Source: Pseudomonas sp. JUb42 (GTDB lineage: Bacteria > Pseudomonadota > Gammaproteobacteria > Pseudomonadales > Pseudomonadaceae). Taken from it: a stretch of DNA of 64,000 nucleotides. The stretch is from contig NZ_JANUFD010000006.1 in assembly GCF_024807945.1 (NCBI RefSeq), positions 124,001-188,000 of the forward strand. The letters are read 5' to 3'. This document shows, piece by piece, positions 32,458-40,982 of this stretch (its first letter is position 1; every line of letters starts with the position of its first letter). The position numbers and the translations under genes are program-made. Below the pieces are notes generated by a model. The model did no database searches, was not told where the DNA came from, and saw only the letters and a program-made list of their open reading frames with translations.

Positions 32458-34838
32458 GACAGCACCTCCATGGGCTCTTTGGACTTGGCTTGACGGCGCT
32501 TTCCTGCCAGCGCGGCAAACACCACCCGCGGTGATAGAGGTAATTGCGAGACTTCCACACCCAGCGGGCGCAAGGCGTCGTTGATGGCGTTGGCGATCGC
32601 GGCAGGCGAACCGATTGCGCCGCTCTCACCGATGCCTTTCTGGCCGAATGAGGTATAAGGCGCCAGGGTTTCCATATGTTCGATACGAATCGACGGCACC
32701 TCGGTGGCCCCCGGCAAAATGTAATCGGCCAGGGTCGAGGCCAGGGGCTGGCCTTCCTTGCTGTAGAGCATTTCTTCGTACAGCGCAGTACCAATGCCCT
32801 GGGCGGCACCGCCATAGACCTGGCCATCGACGACCATCGGGTTGATCAGCTTGCCGCCGTCTTCGACGATGGCGTAATCGAGTATCTCGGTCTTGCCCAG
32901 TTGCGGATCCACCGCGACCACCACGGCGTGGCAGGCATAGCTGAAGGTCCCGGTGTCGCGCTGGGCCTGATAGGTGGTGTGCACCTCCAAACCGCCTTCG
33001 TGGGTATCGGGGGGCAGACGCTGGGGCTGCAGATACCAGATCCGGCTCAGCTCACTCAAACCGATCTGCCCCGACGGGCCAGTGACGCCGCCGTCGACCC
33101 AGGTGACGCTGTCCTGCGGGTCCTTGAGCAGCCAGGCGCCCACGTGTTGCAGGCGTTCGCGCAGCAACTTGCAGCCCTGCCCTACGGCGCCACCGGCCAT
33201 GACAATGGAGCGCGAACCCCAGGTCCCGGTGGAATAAGGGGTCATGCCAGTATCGCCAAAGACAATCCGCACCCGCTGCGGGTCAACGCCCAGCACTTCG
33301 TTGGCGATCTGCGCCAGGGTGGTTTCCATGCTCTGCCCGTGGGAATGCACGCCGACTCGAATTTCCAGGATGCCGTCCGGGGTCAGACGCAGGCTGGCCG
33401 GTTCGCGGCCGGGCACCATGGGGATGCCCCAGCCGAAATACACCGAGGTGCCATGAGCGCCCTGCTCGCAAAACACCGCCATGCCCACGCCGATCAGCCG
33501 CCCATCCGCCTCGCCTTGTTGCTGACGGGCGCGCACGGCGGGCAGATCGATCGCGCGCATGGCCCGGCGCACTGACTCGGGGTAATCGCCGCTGTCGAAG
33601 TGTTTACGGGTGATGTTGTCATAAGGCATTTCTTCAGGCAGAACCAGATTGCGCAGACGTACCTCGGAGGGTTCCAGGCCCGCCTCGACGGCAATGGCTT
33701 CCATCACTGTCTCGATGGCGTAGCACACGCCGGTTCGGGCCACGCCGCGATACGGCAGGATCGGCGGCTTGTTGGTCGCCACCGACCAGGTGCGGCAGCG
33801 GTAGCGCTCCATTTTGTAAGGGCCAGGCAGGATGCTGGCGACCTGCGCCGCTTCCAGGCAAGCGGAAAACGGGTAGGACGAATAAGCCCCGGAGTCCACA
33901 TGAGCCAGACAGTCCACCGCCAGCAGGCGACCGTCACGGTCGGCGTAGGCATGGATGTCGTAATGGTGTTCACGGCAATTGGCATTGGCCACCAGTTGCT
34001 CGCGGCGATCCTCGATCCAGCGCACCGGATGATCCAGATGCATGGCCAGCCAGGCTACGCAGACTTCTTCCGGCAACAGAATGCCCTTGTAACCGAAGCC
34101 GCCGCCGACATCCGGGGAGATTACCCGCACGCTGCCTTCATCCAGCCCCAGACAACCGGCCAGGCCGGTGCGATTGATATGCGGCATCTGCGCCGAGGTG
34201 TACACCACCAACTGGCTCAGGCGGCGATCCCAATAGGCGACTACGCCGCGGCCTTCCATGGGCGCCATGCTTTGCCGGGCAGTGCGCAGCACGCGGTGAA
34301 CATGGATGTCCGCCCGTTGGCGAATCTCATCAAGGTCGGCATCGACATGGGTTTCCAGAAAGACGTTATCGCCCCAGTGCTCGTGAACCAGTGCCGAACC
34401 GGGCTCACGGGCGGCCAGCATATCGACCACAGCGGGCAATTCGTCGAAGTCAACGAACGTCGCGCTGGCGATATCCTCGGCTTCGGCGCGGCTGTCAGCC
34501 ACGCACATGGCGATCATCTCGCCGACCTGGCGCACCTTGCCCTTGGCCAGGACCGGCTGCTCGGAGGTCTTGAAGCCGGGCAGGCCGGAATTGGCGACGA
34601 TGGGTTTGACCCCGATCAGGTCATCGATGGTGTAGACGGCGCTTTCCTGGCCCTCGGGTTTTTCGATCTGCAGGATGTGACCGTGGGCGATCGGGCTGCG
34701 CACGAACGCGACGTCACGCATGCCCGCAAAGCGGATATTGCCTATGTAGTTGCCGCGTCCGCGCATGAAGCGATCGTCTTCCTTGCGTGAGAGCGAAGCA
34801 CCGATGCCCTGGCTGGAGGGTTGTGATTCGACAGTCAT
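32454..34838 (-). CDS. Molybdenum hydroxylase large subunit, xanthine-oxidase family (794 aa)
   Basis: This is the catalytic subunit binding molybdopterin cytosine dinucleotide. The N-terminal a/b hammerhead (SRKEDDRFMRGRGNYIGNI) is followed by the Moco domains. The active-site Glu lies in KGIGESGAIGSPAAIANA near the C-terminus. The loop that in true aerobic CO dehydrogenase reads AYxCSFR here reads PYRGVARTG, so it is not a CO dehydrogenase but a hydroxylase of an aldehyde or N-heterocycle. The start is the ATG at 34838 (GAGG upstream); a longer open frame reaches back into the ABC gene. It is 28 bases after the ABC ATPase gene and overlaps the FAD subunit gene by four bases. Confidence 0.93.
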   Translation of the reverse strand: MTVESQPSSQGIGASLSRKEDDRFMRGRGNYIGNIRFAGMRDVAFVRSPIAHGHILQIEKPEGQESAVYTIDDLIGVKPIVANSGLPGFKTSEQPVLAKGKVRQVGEMIAMCVADSRAEAEDIASATFVDFDELPAVVDMLAAREPGSALVHEHWGDNVFLETHVDADLDEIRQRADIHVHRVLRTARQSMAPMEGRGVVAYWDRRLSQLVVYTSAQMPHINRTGLAGCLGLDEGSVRVISPDVGGGFGYKGILLPEEVCVAWLAMHLDHPVRWIEDRREQLVANANCREHHYDIHAYADRDGRLLAVDCLAHVDSGAYSSYPFSACLEAAQVASILPGPYKMERYRCRTWSVATNKPPILPYRGVARTGVCYAIETVMEAIAVEAGLEPSEVRLRNLVLPEEMPYDNITRKHFDSGDYPESVRRAMRAIDLPAVRARQQQGEADGRLIGVGMAVFCEQGAHGTSVYFGWGIPMVPGREPASLRLTPDGILEIRVGVHSHGQSMETTLAQIANEVLGVDPQRVRIVFGDTGMTPYSTGTWGSRSIVMAGGAVGQGCKLLRERLQHVGAWLLKDPQDSVTWVDGGVTGPSGQIGLSELSRIWYLQPQRLPPDTHEGGLEVHTTYQAQRDTGTFSYACHAVVVAVDPQLGKTEILDYAIVEDGGKLINPMVVDGQVYGGAAQGIGTALYEEMLYSKEGQPLASTLADYILPGATEVPSIRIEHMETLAPYTSFGQKGIGESGAIGSPAAIANAINDALRPLGVEVSQLPLSPRVVFAALAGKRRQAKSKEPMEVLS

Positions 34839-34866
34839 AGCTGGCCTCTGTGTGGCATAAAGTGGG

Positions 34867-35685
34867 TTAACGCGCCGCTGGCGTGCCGCCGTGGAAACGC
34901 GCCAGAAACTGCTGCGCCCGCTGGGTCTGGGGCGCGCCGAAGAACTGTGCCGGCGCACCGCTTTCAACGACCACACCGGCATCCATGAACACCACGCGGC
35001 TGGCGACCTGGCGGGCAAATTCCATTTCATGGGTGACGATAACCATGGTCGCGCCCTCGCCTGCCAGGTCGCGGATCACTTCCAGCACCTCGCCGACGAG
35101 CATCGGGTCCAGGGCACTGGTGGGCTCGTCGAACAGCAGAATGTCCGGTTTCATCGCCAGCGCCCTGGCAATCCCCACGCGTTGCTTCTGGCCGCCGGAC
35201 AAACGCGCGGGAAACATCTCGGCTTTCTCCGCCAGACCGACCCTGGCCAGCAGCGCCAGGGCTTCCTGGCGCACCTCGCCAGCGTCGCGCTTGAGCACAT
35301 GCAACGGCGCCTGCATGATGTTCTGCAATACGGTCAGGTGCGGCCACAAGGCAAAATGCTGGAAGACCATGCCGATCCGCGAACGCATCTGCGCCAGATC
35401 CGCGTCGTTCATTTTCAGCCCGCCCTTGTGTGCACCCATGCGCTGACCATTGAGGAACACGCTGCCGGCGTTGGGCTGTTCCAGCCAGTTGATGCAGCGC
35501 AACAAGGTGGATTTGCCGCAGCCAGACGGCCCCAACAGGCAGACGACCTCGCCGTTCATGACGTCCAGGGACACATCCTTGAGGACGTGGTTATCACCGA
35601 ACCACTTGGAGATGCCCTGCAATTGCAGCACCTTGGTCTGCGTCGCCACAGGCGCAGTGTCGGGGGATTGATGCAGTGCGTTCAC
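34867..35685 (-). CDS. ABC transporter ATPase, polar amino-acid uptake family (272 aa)
   Basis: The Walker A is GPSGCGKST, the signature LSGGQKQRVGIARAL and the Walker B LLFDEPTSALDP; the H loop is VIVTHEMEFA. The HisP/GlnQ-like order and EM(E)FAR motif mark it as a polar amino-acid (PAAT) importer. The start is a GTG at 35685 that overlaps the permease stop by four bases (GTGA). It carries a short N-terminal extension of about 20 residues before the ATPase fold. Confidence 0.95.
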   Translation of the reverse strand: MNALHQSPDTAPVATQTKVLQLQGISKWFGDNHVLKDVSLDVMNGEVVCLLGPSGCGKSTLLRCINWLEQPNAGSVFLNGQRMGAHKGGLKMNDADLAQMRSRIGMVFQHFALWPHLTVLQNIMQAPLHVLKRDAGEVRQEALALLARVGLAEKAEMFPARLSGGQKQRVGIARALAMKPDILLFDEPTSALDPMLVGEVLEVIRDLAGEGATMVIVTHEMEFARQVASRVVFMDAGVVVESGAPAQFFGAPQTQRAQQFLARFHGGTPAAR

Positions 35686-36341
35686 GTTCGACGCTCCTCG
35701 GCGTAGCGGGACAGAAGGCTGGTCAGGATCTCGATGCACAGGCACAGCAGCCAATACAGCAGCACCGCCGAGAGAAACGCAGCAAACGGAATGAAGTAAG
35801 TGGACTGGATCGAGTTCATCACACTGGTCAGCTCGGTCACCGCGATGATCGAAAGAAAGGCGCTGTCCTTGACGATCTGAATCAGCTGATTGCCCAGGCT
35901 GGGAATGGCTCGCATCAGCACCTGGGGCATGATGATCCGGCGCATCAGGCCTACGCCGTGAAAACCGAAGGCCCGCGCCGACTCGATGGTGTCAGCGGGC
36001 AAGTCCTGCCACGCCGCGCGCAGCAGCACCGCCATGTAGGCCGAGTTATACAGCACCAGTGCCAGCACGCCGCTGGTCCAGTTGGACAGGCGCACGCCCA
36101 TGGACGGCAAGGCGAAATAGATCAGGTAGACGAACAACAGGAACGGCACACAGCGCATGGCGTCGCAGAAGCCGTTGGCGACACGGGCGATGCCGGGACG
36201 CGAAGACATCAGCATCGGCGTCAGCACAATCCCCAGCAGCAACGAAGCCGACGCGGCAATGCACACCAGGATGATGGTATTGAGGAAGCCGCTGCCGATA
36301 TCCGGCAACTGGCCCCAGATGGTCAGGAAATCATTGCTCAT
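35682..36341 (-). CDS. ABC transporter permease, HisM/HisQ family (219 aa)
   Basis: About five membrane helices. The cytoplasmic coupling loop (QDLPADTIESARAFGFHGVGL, then MRRIIMPQVLMRAIPSLGN) has the EAA motif of PAAT permeases. Its start overlaps the stop of the second permease gene by four bases. It pairs with that permease as a heterodimer. Confidence 0.93.
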   Translation of the reverse strand: MSNDFLTIWGQLPDIGSGFLNTIILVCIAASASLLLGIVLTPMLMSSRPGIARVANGFCDAMRCVPFLLFVYLIYFALPSMGVRLSNWTSGVLALVLYNSAYMAVLLRAAWQDLPADTIESARAFGFHGVGLMRRIIMPQVLMRAIPSLGNQLIQIVKDSAFLSIIAVTELTSVMNSIQSTYFIPFAAFLSAVLLYWLLCLCIEILTSLLSRYAEERRT

Positions 36342-36985
36342 ACGGCCACCTCTTGCCCGGTACTGCGGCGTTCAAGATGGCGCTGCAGGCGAATCAACAG
36401 GTAAACGATCACGCTATAGAGCAGCAGAGCGAAGATAAACGGTGGCAGCGGGTCATAGGTGCGCGCCCCGACCCGCTGGGCGGCACGGGTAATCTCGACC
36501 ATGCCGATCACGGCCACGGCCGGGCTGGACTTGAGCAACATGGTCATTTCATTGACCAGGCCAGGAAGGCTCGAACGCCACACCTGGGGCAGAACGATCA
36601 GGCGCAGGCGCTGGCCCCGGCGCATGCCGAAAGCCAGAGCTGCATCGTATTGCTGTTGCGGGAAGGCAATCAACGCGCCGCGCCAGACCTCGCAGTTGAA
36701 CGCAGCGGTCGACAGCGTCAACGCGAGAATGCCTGCCGTCGCCGGGTCCAGAGAGATGCCGAACTGCGGCAAGGCGAAGAAGATCAACAGGATCAGCGTC
36801 ACCGCCGGACACGAACGCATGATACTCACGTAGGTGAACACCAGCTGTCGAGCTACCGGCACCTTGCCCCAGCGTACCAGGGCCAGTCCCAGCCCCAGCG
36901 GTACGCCGATGATGATGCTGACCAGCGAAACCCCTATCGTCGATAAGGCGCCGAGCAAGATGCTCCAGTAGTCGTATGCGGTCAT
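36338..36985 (-). CDS. ABC transporter permease, HisM/HisQ family (215 aa)
   Basis: This is an integral membrane subunit of the same importer. Helices near residues 8-35 and 50-75 precede the EAA loop (ALAFGMRRGQRLRLIVLPQVW). It lies nine bases after the binding-protein gene and overlaps the next permease gene. About 25 % of the residues match its partner by eye, as usual for paired HisQ/HisM subunits. Confidence 0.93.
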   Translation of the reverse strand: MTAYDYWSILLGALSTIGVSLVSIIIGVPLGLGLALVRWGKVPVARQLVFTYVSIMRSCPAVTLILLIFFALPQFGISLDPATAGILALTLSTAAFNCEVWRGALIAFPQQQYDAALAFGMRRGQRLRLIVLPQVWRSSLPGLVNEMTMLLKSSPAVAVIGMVEITRAAQRVGARTYDPLPPFIFALLLYSVIVYLLIRLQRHLERRSTGQEVAV

Positions 36986-36994
36986 GGGCGTCTG

Positions 36995-37846
36995 TCAGTT
37001 AACGTTGGCAGGCATGTTTTCATGGCTTTCACCGAGCCATTTCTTCTGCAGGCGATACATCTCGCCGTTCTTGCGCAGCTCAAGCAGTGCGGTGTCGACC
37101 ATTTTCAAGACACTGGTGTTGCCCTTGGCCACGGCCCAGGCCAGGTAGGTCGGTTCACCGATCGGCTTGCCCATGACGAACATGTCGCTGCGCTCCTTGA
37201 CCAGCGAAATCAATGACAGGTCAGTGTTGGCGACAGCGTCGAGACGACCATTGCCCAGGTCCTGATAGGCTTCGGGATAACCGTGGTATTCGACGATTTC
37301 CTTGAGGCCCTTGCCTTTGGCCTTGAGTTTGGTATCGAAGTCCTTGAGATCGGTGAGCATCGCACTACCGGTTTCGGCGCCGACGGTTTTGCCGATCAAA
37401 TCCTCTGGCTTGAGGATCGAACTGCCTTTCTTGGTCGCAAAATAAGTGGTGGTTTGTGCGGTGGGCGACGAGAAGTCGAAGGTGGCCTTGCGCGCCGTGG
37501 TCACCAGTACTGCCGACAGCGCCATGTCGTACTTGCCGGTGGTCACCCCTGGCAGGATCCCCGCCCAGGGCAACACTTGCTGGCGGATTTTCACCCCGGA
37601 GGATTTTTCCACCAGGGCCAACAGTTCATTGTCGTAACCGGTGGCCTTGCCCTCTTCCATGAACTCAAAGGGACGATAGTCATCTTCGGTTGCCACGAGC
37701 AGATAGCCGCGGCTTTTGACTTCATCGAGGGTAGCCGCATGACTCATGGCCGTATTGGCCAGTGCTGCGGTCATCGCCATCACCAATGTCACCACCGACT
37801 TGCCTATGAGCTTGCGACACTTGAGGTTGTGCAGTAGAGCCGTCAT
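36995..37846 (-). CDS. Periplasmic solute-binding protein, family 3 (283 aa)
   Basis: The signal peptide spans about residues 1-37 (ending MSHAATLDE). The mature protein follows the SBP_bac_3 pattern: GYLLVATEDDYRPFEFMEEG, then GYDNELLALVEKSSG and a C-terminal ELRKNGEMYRLQKKWLG. Ligands of this family are amino acids, opines and related zwitterions; the DDYRPF site with Arg suits a carboxylate. First gene of the eight-gene operon; the 540-base region upstream contains three copies of the regulon palindrome. Confidence 0.93.
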   Translation of the reverse strand: MTALLHNLKCRKLIGKSVVTLVMAMTAALANTAMSHAATLDEVKSRGYLLVATEDDYRPFEFMEEGKATGYDNELLALVEKSSGVKIRQQVLPWAGILPGVTTGKYDMALSAVLVTTARKATFDFSSPTAQTTTYFATKKGSSILKPEDLIGKTVGAETGSAMLTDLKDFDTKLKAKGKGLKEIVEYHGYPEAYQDLGNGRLDAVANTDLSLISLVKERSDMFVMGKPIGEPTYLAWAVAKGNTSVLKMVDTALLELRKNGEMYRLQKKWLGESHENMPANVN

Positions 37847-37935
37847 GGAAATTCCTTGCTGGGTCCATTTGAAACCGGTTCATCAGAATGAACCGGAGGT
37901 GGCAGCACCGGGAGGCGCTGCATGGAACGAAGCAA

Positions 37936-37947
37936 GTGGCATGCCAC
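37936..37947. promoter_or_regulatory. Operator palindrome copy 4, perfect (GTGGCATGCCAC)
   Basis: The only fully symmetric copy of the regulon palindrome, 90 bases upstream of the binding-protein ATG. Likely the main control site of the transporter-hydroxylase operon. Confidence 0.65.
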
Positions 37948-38065
37948 ATAATTTTTTGTTCGGCCGGCCCTCTGTTTTAAAGGGTTTCGGCGCTACTGAG
38001 CATTTCAATTGGGCGGTTCCGGGCACGCCAAGGGCAGAACCGCACCAAAATAATCCTGAAACTAT

Positions 38066-38077
38066 GTGGCATGCCTC
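38066..38077. promoter_or_regulatory. Operator palindrome copy 5 (GTGGCATGCCTC)
   Basis: Eleven of twelve bases match the perfect copy; identical to copy 3 read on the other strand. It lies in the middle of the divergent control region. Confidence 0.6.
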
Positions 38078-38249
38078 TCAATTGATCAAAGTGTCGCACC
38101 TGCTGCAAATACGATTGAGTCTTGATTGGCGGGCGTAAAACATCCTGACGAGCACCAAAGAGACGGCGTATATCCCTGTTTATATTGGCTTTTCATCAAC
38201 ACACCACATGCGTGACTACAAAGCATGTTTACTTAAAATGGCTATTTAT

Positions 38250-38261
38250 GTGGTATGGCAC
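38250..38261. promoter_or_regulatory. Operator palindrome copy 6 (GTGGTATGGCAC)
   Basis: One mismatch to the GTGGYATRCCAC consensus. It lies 129 bases before the dioxygenase ATG and is therefore the likely control site for that gene. Confidence 0.5.
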
Positions 38262-38389
38262 CTATTTGTATTAGCTGTCCTATCGCAGGCTTTAATCCAG
38301 TGTTTTCAAGGGTTTTCGGGCCATGTGTGCGGTATCGGCACGCTTCTCGCTAAGGGGATCGTTGACACTTCATCCCTAAGAGACCCGCC

Positions 38390-39199
38390 ATGACCAAGCA
38401 CCTGACCCCAGCACAAGTCGAGCATTTCCAGCAACACGGCTACGTGTATCCCTTTCGCGCCATGAGCACCGAACACGCGGCCGGTTACCGCGCCCGGATC
38501 GAGGCCTATGAGGCGCATGTGGGTGAGGATGCCAACCGCTCGCTGAAGATCAAGGCTCACCTCGCTTCTCCGGCCTTTGTCGAACTGGCACGCAATCCCC
38601 GGATCCTCGATGCGGTCGAAGACCTGATCGGGCCGAATATCCTTTTATTCGGCGCGTCCGTGTTCGCCAAGAATGCCAATGACCCGCGCTATGTGTCCTG
38701 GCATCAGGACTCGACCTACTTCGGCCTGGCGCCGCACAAGGAGGTCACGGTATGGGTCGGCTTTACCGATGCGACGGCGGAAAACGGCTGTTTGCGTATC
38801 CTGCCGGGCTCCCATCACGAGCCGGACTATCTGCATGAGGAGACCTTTGCCGCAGACAACATGCTCGCCAAGGGGCAGTCGCTGGTCGGCGTGGATGACA
38901 GCCTTGGCCTGGAGATGCCGTTGCTCGCCGGAGAGTTCTCGATCCACCACGAGCGCACCGCCCATAGCTCACGCTGCAACACCACCGATGATCGGCGCAT
39001 CGGTTTTGCCTTCTTCTACATTCCCACCGATGTCACCTCCACCATAGGCCGCCGCCGCGCCACCCTGGTTCGCGGCGAAGACCTGTTCGGCCACTGGGAC
39101 AGCGAAGCCCTGCCAGGCATCGATTACGATCCGGCCTCGATGGAGCAACTGCATCAGGCCTGGGGTCAGTACCGTGATGGCGAGGTCAAGGGCGGATGA
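38390..39199 (+). CDS. Phytanoyl-CoA dioxygenase-family Fe(II)/2-oxoglutarate oxygenase (269 aa)
   Basis: This is a PhyH-type hydroxylase. The iron ligands are the His and Asp of WHQDSTYFG and the distal His in IHHERTAHSS; the Arg that would bind 2-oxoglutarate is in HSSRCNTTDDRR. The N-terminus (LTPAQVEHFQQHGYVYPFRAM) is typical of the family. A GxxPGSHxP-like LRILPGSHHEPDY follows the first metal motif. It diverges from the ABC/hydroxylase operon and probably belongs to the same regulon; it likely hydroxylates the imported substrate or a derivative. Its 3' end overlaps the convergent LysR gene by 34 bases. Confidence 0.9.
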   Translation: MTKHLTPAQVEHFQQHGYVYPFRAMSTEHAAGYRARIEAYEAHVGEDANRSLKIKAHLASPAFVELARNPRILDAVEDLIGPNILLFGASVFAKNANDPRYVSWHQDSTYFGLAPHKEVTVWVGFTDATAENGCLRILPGSHHEPDYLHEETFAADNMLAKGQSLVGVDDSLGLEMPLLAGEFSIHHERTAHSSRCNTTDDRRIGFAFFYIPTDVTSTIGRRRATLVRGEDLFGHWDSEALPGIDYDPASMEQLHQAWGQYRDGEVKGG

Positions 39200-40095
39200 T
39201 CGGTCAGAAACTCGATCAACGTCCTGACCCGCAACGGAACATGCCTGGCGTGGGGATACAGTAAAAGAAACGGCCTGCTGGCGCCGCCGTAGTCACGCAG
39301 CACTTCGACCAGGCTACCGCGAGCCATGTCGTCCTGGACGACAAAGCGGTAGGCCTGGACCAGCCCGGCGCCGTGTCGGGCCATGGTGATCGTGGCCAGG
39401 TAATCCTCCAGACAGGTGACGTTGCCAGAGGTCTGCAGACTGAGGCTCTTGCCCTTGTCGACAAACAGCCACGGCACGTTACGCCCGCTGCTCGACAGTT
39501 CGAACTGAATGCAGTCGTGGTTTTGCAAATCTTCAAGACTTGCTGGCGTACCCCGTTCCTGCAAATAAGCAGGTGATGCGGCGATGACCAGTTCGGCGTC
39601 CTCCAAAGGCCGTGCAATCAGCGAGGTATCTTGCGGTGCCTTGCCACGCACCACCAGGTCATAACCTTCCTCGGCAAAATCGATATTGCGGGTGCTGACA
39701 TGCACCGTGACCTTGACCAGCGGATACAGCAGGCGGAACTCTGCAAGCCTGGGCAGCAGACGATAGTGCGCATAAGGCGTGGGCGCGCTGATGCGGATCT
39801 CGCCGCTGGGGGCTTTCTGTCGGCCTGTCACTTCCCGCTCAGCGTCCACCAACTGCGCCAAGGCCTGCCGACACTGTTCGTAGTAGCTGCGCCCTGCGTC
39901 GGTCAGGCGGATGTGCCGCGTGGTTCGCACGAACAGGCGTACCGCCAGGCGTTCTTCAAGGCGCGACACCGAGCGACTGACCGCCGCAGGCGTCACCCCG
40001 GCCGCATTGGCTGCGGCGGTAAAACTTGCGAATTCAACCGCCAGACAGAAAAGCTCGATACTGCCCAACTGCACATCATCGAAATGGCGAGGCAT
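39166..40095 (-). CDS. LysR-family regulator (309 aa)
   Basis: The N-terminal winged HTH is SIELFCLAVEFASFTAAANAAG, shown in two parts here as LFCLAVEFASF and TAAANAAGVTPAAVSRSVSRLE. The effector domain follows (RISAPTPYAHYRLLPRL). It is of the CrgA/AaeR-like group that acts on nearby redox genes. It diverges from the SDR-tautomerase pair across 123 bases and is the likely regulator of that pair. Confidence 0.93.
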   Translation of the reverse strand: MPRHFDDVQLGSIELFCLAVEFASFTAAANAAGVTPAAVSRSVSRLEERLAVRLFVRTTRHIRLTDAGRSYYEQCRQALAQLVDAEREVTGRQKAPSGEIRISAPTPYAHYRLLPRLAEFRLLYPLVKVTVHVSTRNIDFAEEGYDLVVRGKAPQDTSLIARPLEDAELVIAASPAYLQERGTPASLEDLQNHDCIQFELSSSGRNVPWLFVDKGKSLSLQTSGNVTCLEDYLATITMARHGAGLVQAYRFVVQDDMARGSLVEVLRDYGGASRPFLLLYPHARHVPLRVRTLIEFLTDHPPLTSPSRY

Positions 40096-40171
40096 AGACG
40101 TCTCTATTGATTACATGAGGTATCAATTCAATTACTCAGCAGGCGATTTATCGTACTGATGCGCAAAAGTA

Positions 40172-40205
40172 AAGTGGGCTAACCGAATCGCCATTCAGCC
40201 CACTT
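40172..40205 (+). promoter_or_regulatory. Stem-loop just before the SDR ribosome binding site
   Basis: AAGTGGGCT (40172-40180) pairs perfectly with AGCCCACTT (40197-40205); the GGAG of the SDR ribosome binding site begins one base later. In the mRNA this 9-bp stem would sit directly against the binding site and could modulate translation; as DNA it could be a LysR-family or other operator. Confidence 0.5.
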
Positions 40206-40218
40206 GGAGCACATCAGC

Positions 40219-40959
40219 ATGAACAAAAAACCCACCGTCATTGTCACCGGCGCGTCCAGCGGCCTGGGCTTCGCCATTACCGAAGCCTACCTGCATCGCG
40301 GTTATAACGTGGTCGGCAATGCCCGCACCTTTGAGCGTCTCGAGGCGGCCGCCGCCAAACTCGGCAACCCGAGCAATTTCCGGCTGGTGGCCGGCGATAT
40401 CGCCCAGGCCGAAACCGCAAAGGCACTGTTCGATGCCGCTATCAGCGCCTTCGGCAAGGTGGATATCCTGATCAATAACGCCGGTGTGTTCATTCCCAAT
40501 GCTATTGGCGATTACACCGAAGCCGAGGTCAACGCCATCGTCGGCACCAACCTGATGGGTTTTTTCTACCCCTCCCAGGCAGCGGCCAGGCATATGTCGG
40601 CAAACGGCGGCGGGCATATCGTCACCATCAGCGCCAGTATCGCCATGCAGCCCAACAGCAAGGTCCCGGCGCTGTTGCCGATATTGATCAAAGGCGGCCT
40701 GAACAGCGCCACCCGTGGCCTGGCGTTGGAACTGGCGCCGTTCAACGTCAAAGTCAACGCCGTGGCACCCGGCATCATCAATACGCCCCTGCACAATCAG
40801 GACGAGGGCACGCAGAACTTCCTCAAGGGCCTATCGCCCAGCGGCACCATCGGCAACCCGCAAGACGTGGTCGATGCCGTGCTGTATCTCACCGACTCCA
40901 GCTTCACCAGCGGCAGCGTGATAGTCGTCGACGGCGGCGCGGCTGCCGGTACCTGGTAA
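40219..40959 (+). CDS. Short-chain dehydrogenase-like protein lacking the catalytic tyrosine (246 aa)
   Basis: This has a classical SDR Rossmann fold: TGASSGLGF cofactor motif, LINNAGVF, and the C-terminal VNAVAPGIINTPL and GSVIVVDGGAA segments. In the catalytic region the Lys is in LIKGGLNSATRGLALEL, but the residue four before it, where YxxxK has Tyr, is Pro (PILIK). The catalytic Ser region (TISASIAMQP) is present. The enzyme may therefore be inactive as a standard alcohol dehydrogenase, or use another acid/base. The ATG at 40219 has GGAG upstream. The tautomerase gene follows after 23 bases in the same operon. Confidence 0.85.
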   Translation: MNKKPTVIVTGASSGLGFAITEAYLHRGYNVVGNARTFERLEAAAAKLGNPSNFRLVAGDIAQAETAKALFDAAISAFGKVDILINNAGVFIPNAIGDYTEAEVNAIVGTNLMGFFYPSQAAARHMSANGGGHIVTISASIAMQPNSKVPALLPILIKGGLNSATRGLALELAPFNVKVNAVAPGIINTPLHNQDEGTQNFLKGLSPSGTIGNPQDVVDAVLYLTDSSFTSGSVIVVDGGAAAGTW

Positions 40960-40982
40960 CCCTTGTCCTTGGAGAAATGAAT

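Larger units (their letters stand above)
37847..38389. promoter_or_regulatory. 543-base divergent control region between the transporter operon and the dioxygenase gene
   Basis: No gene is present. The region holds three regulon palindromes (37936, 38066, 38250) and several AT-rich stretches that could be promoters for both directions. A 130-codon open frame at 37746-38138 overlaps the binding-protein gene and lacks protein character. Confidence 0.6.

Noticed and set aside
30459..34838. Carbon monoxide dehydrogenase operon
   Set aside because: The large subunit lacks the AYxCSFR loop with the copper-binding Cys; context is nitrogen-compound breakdown.
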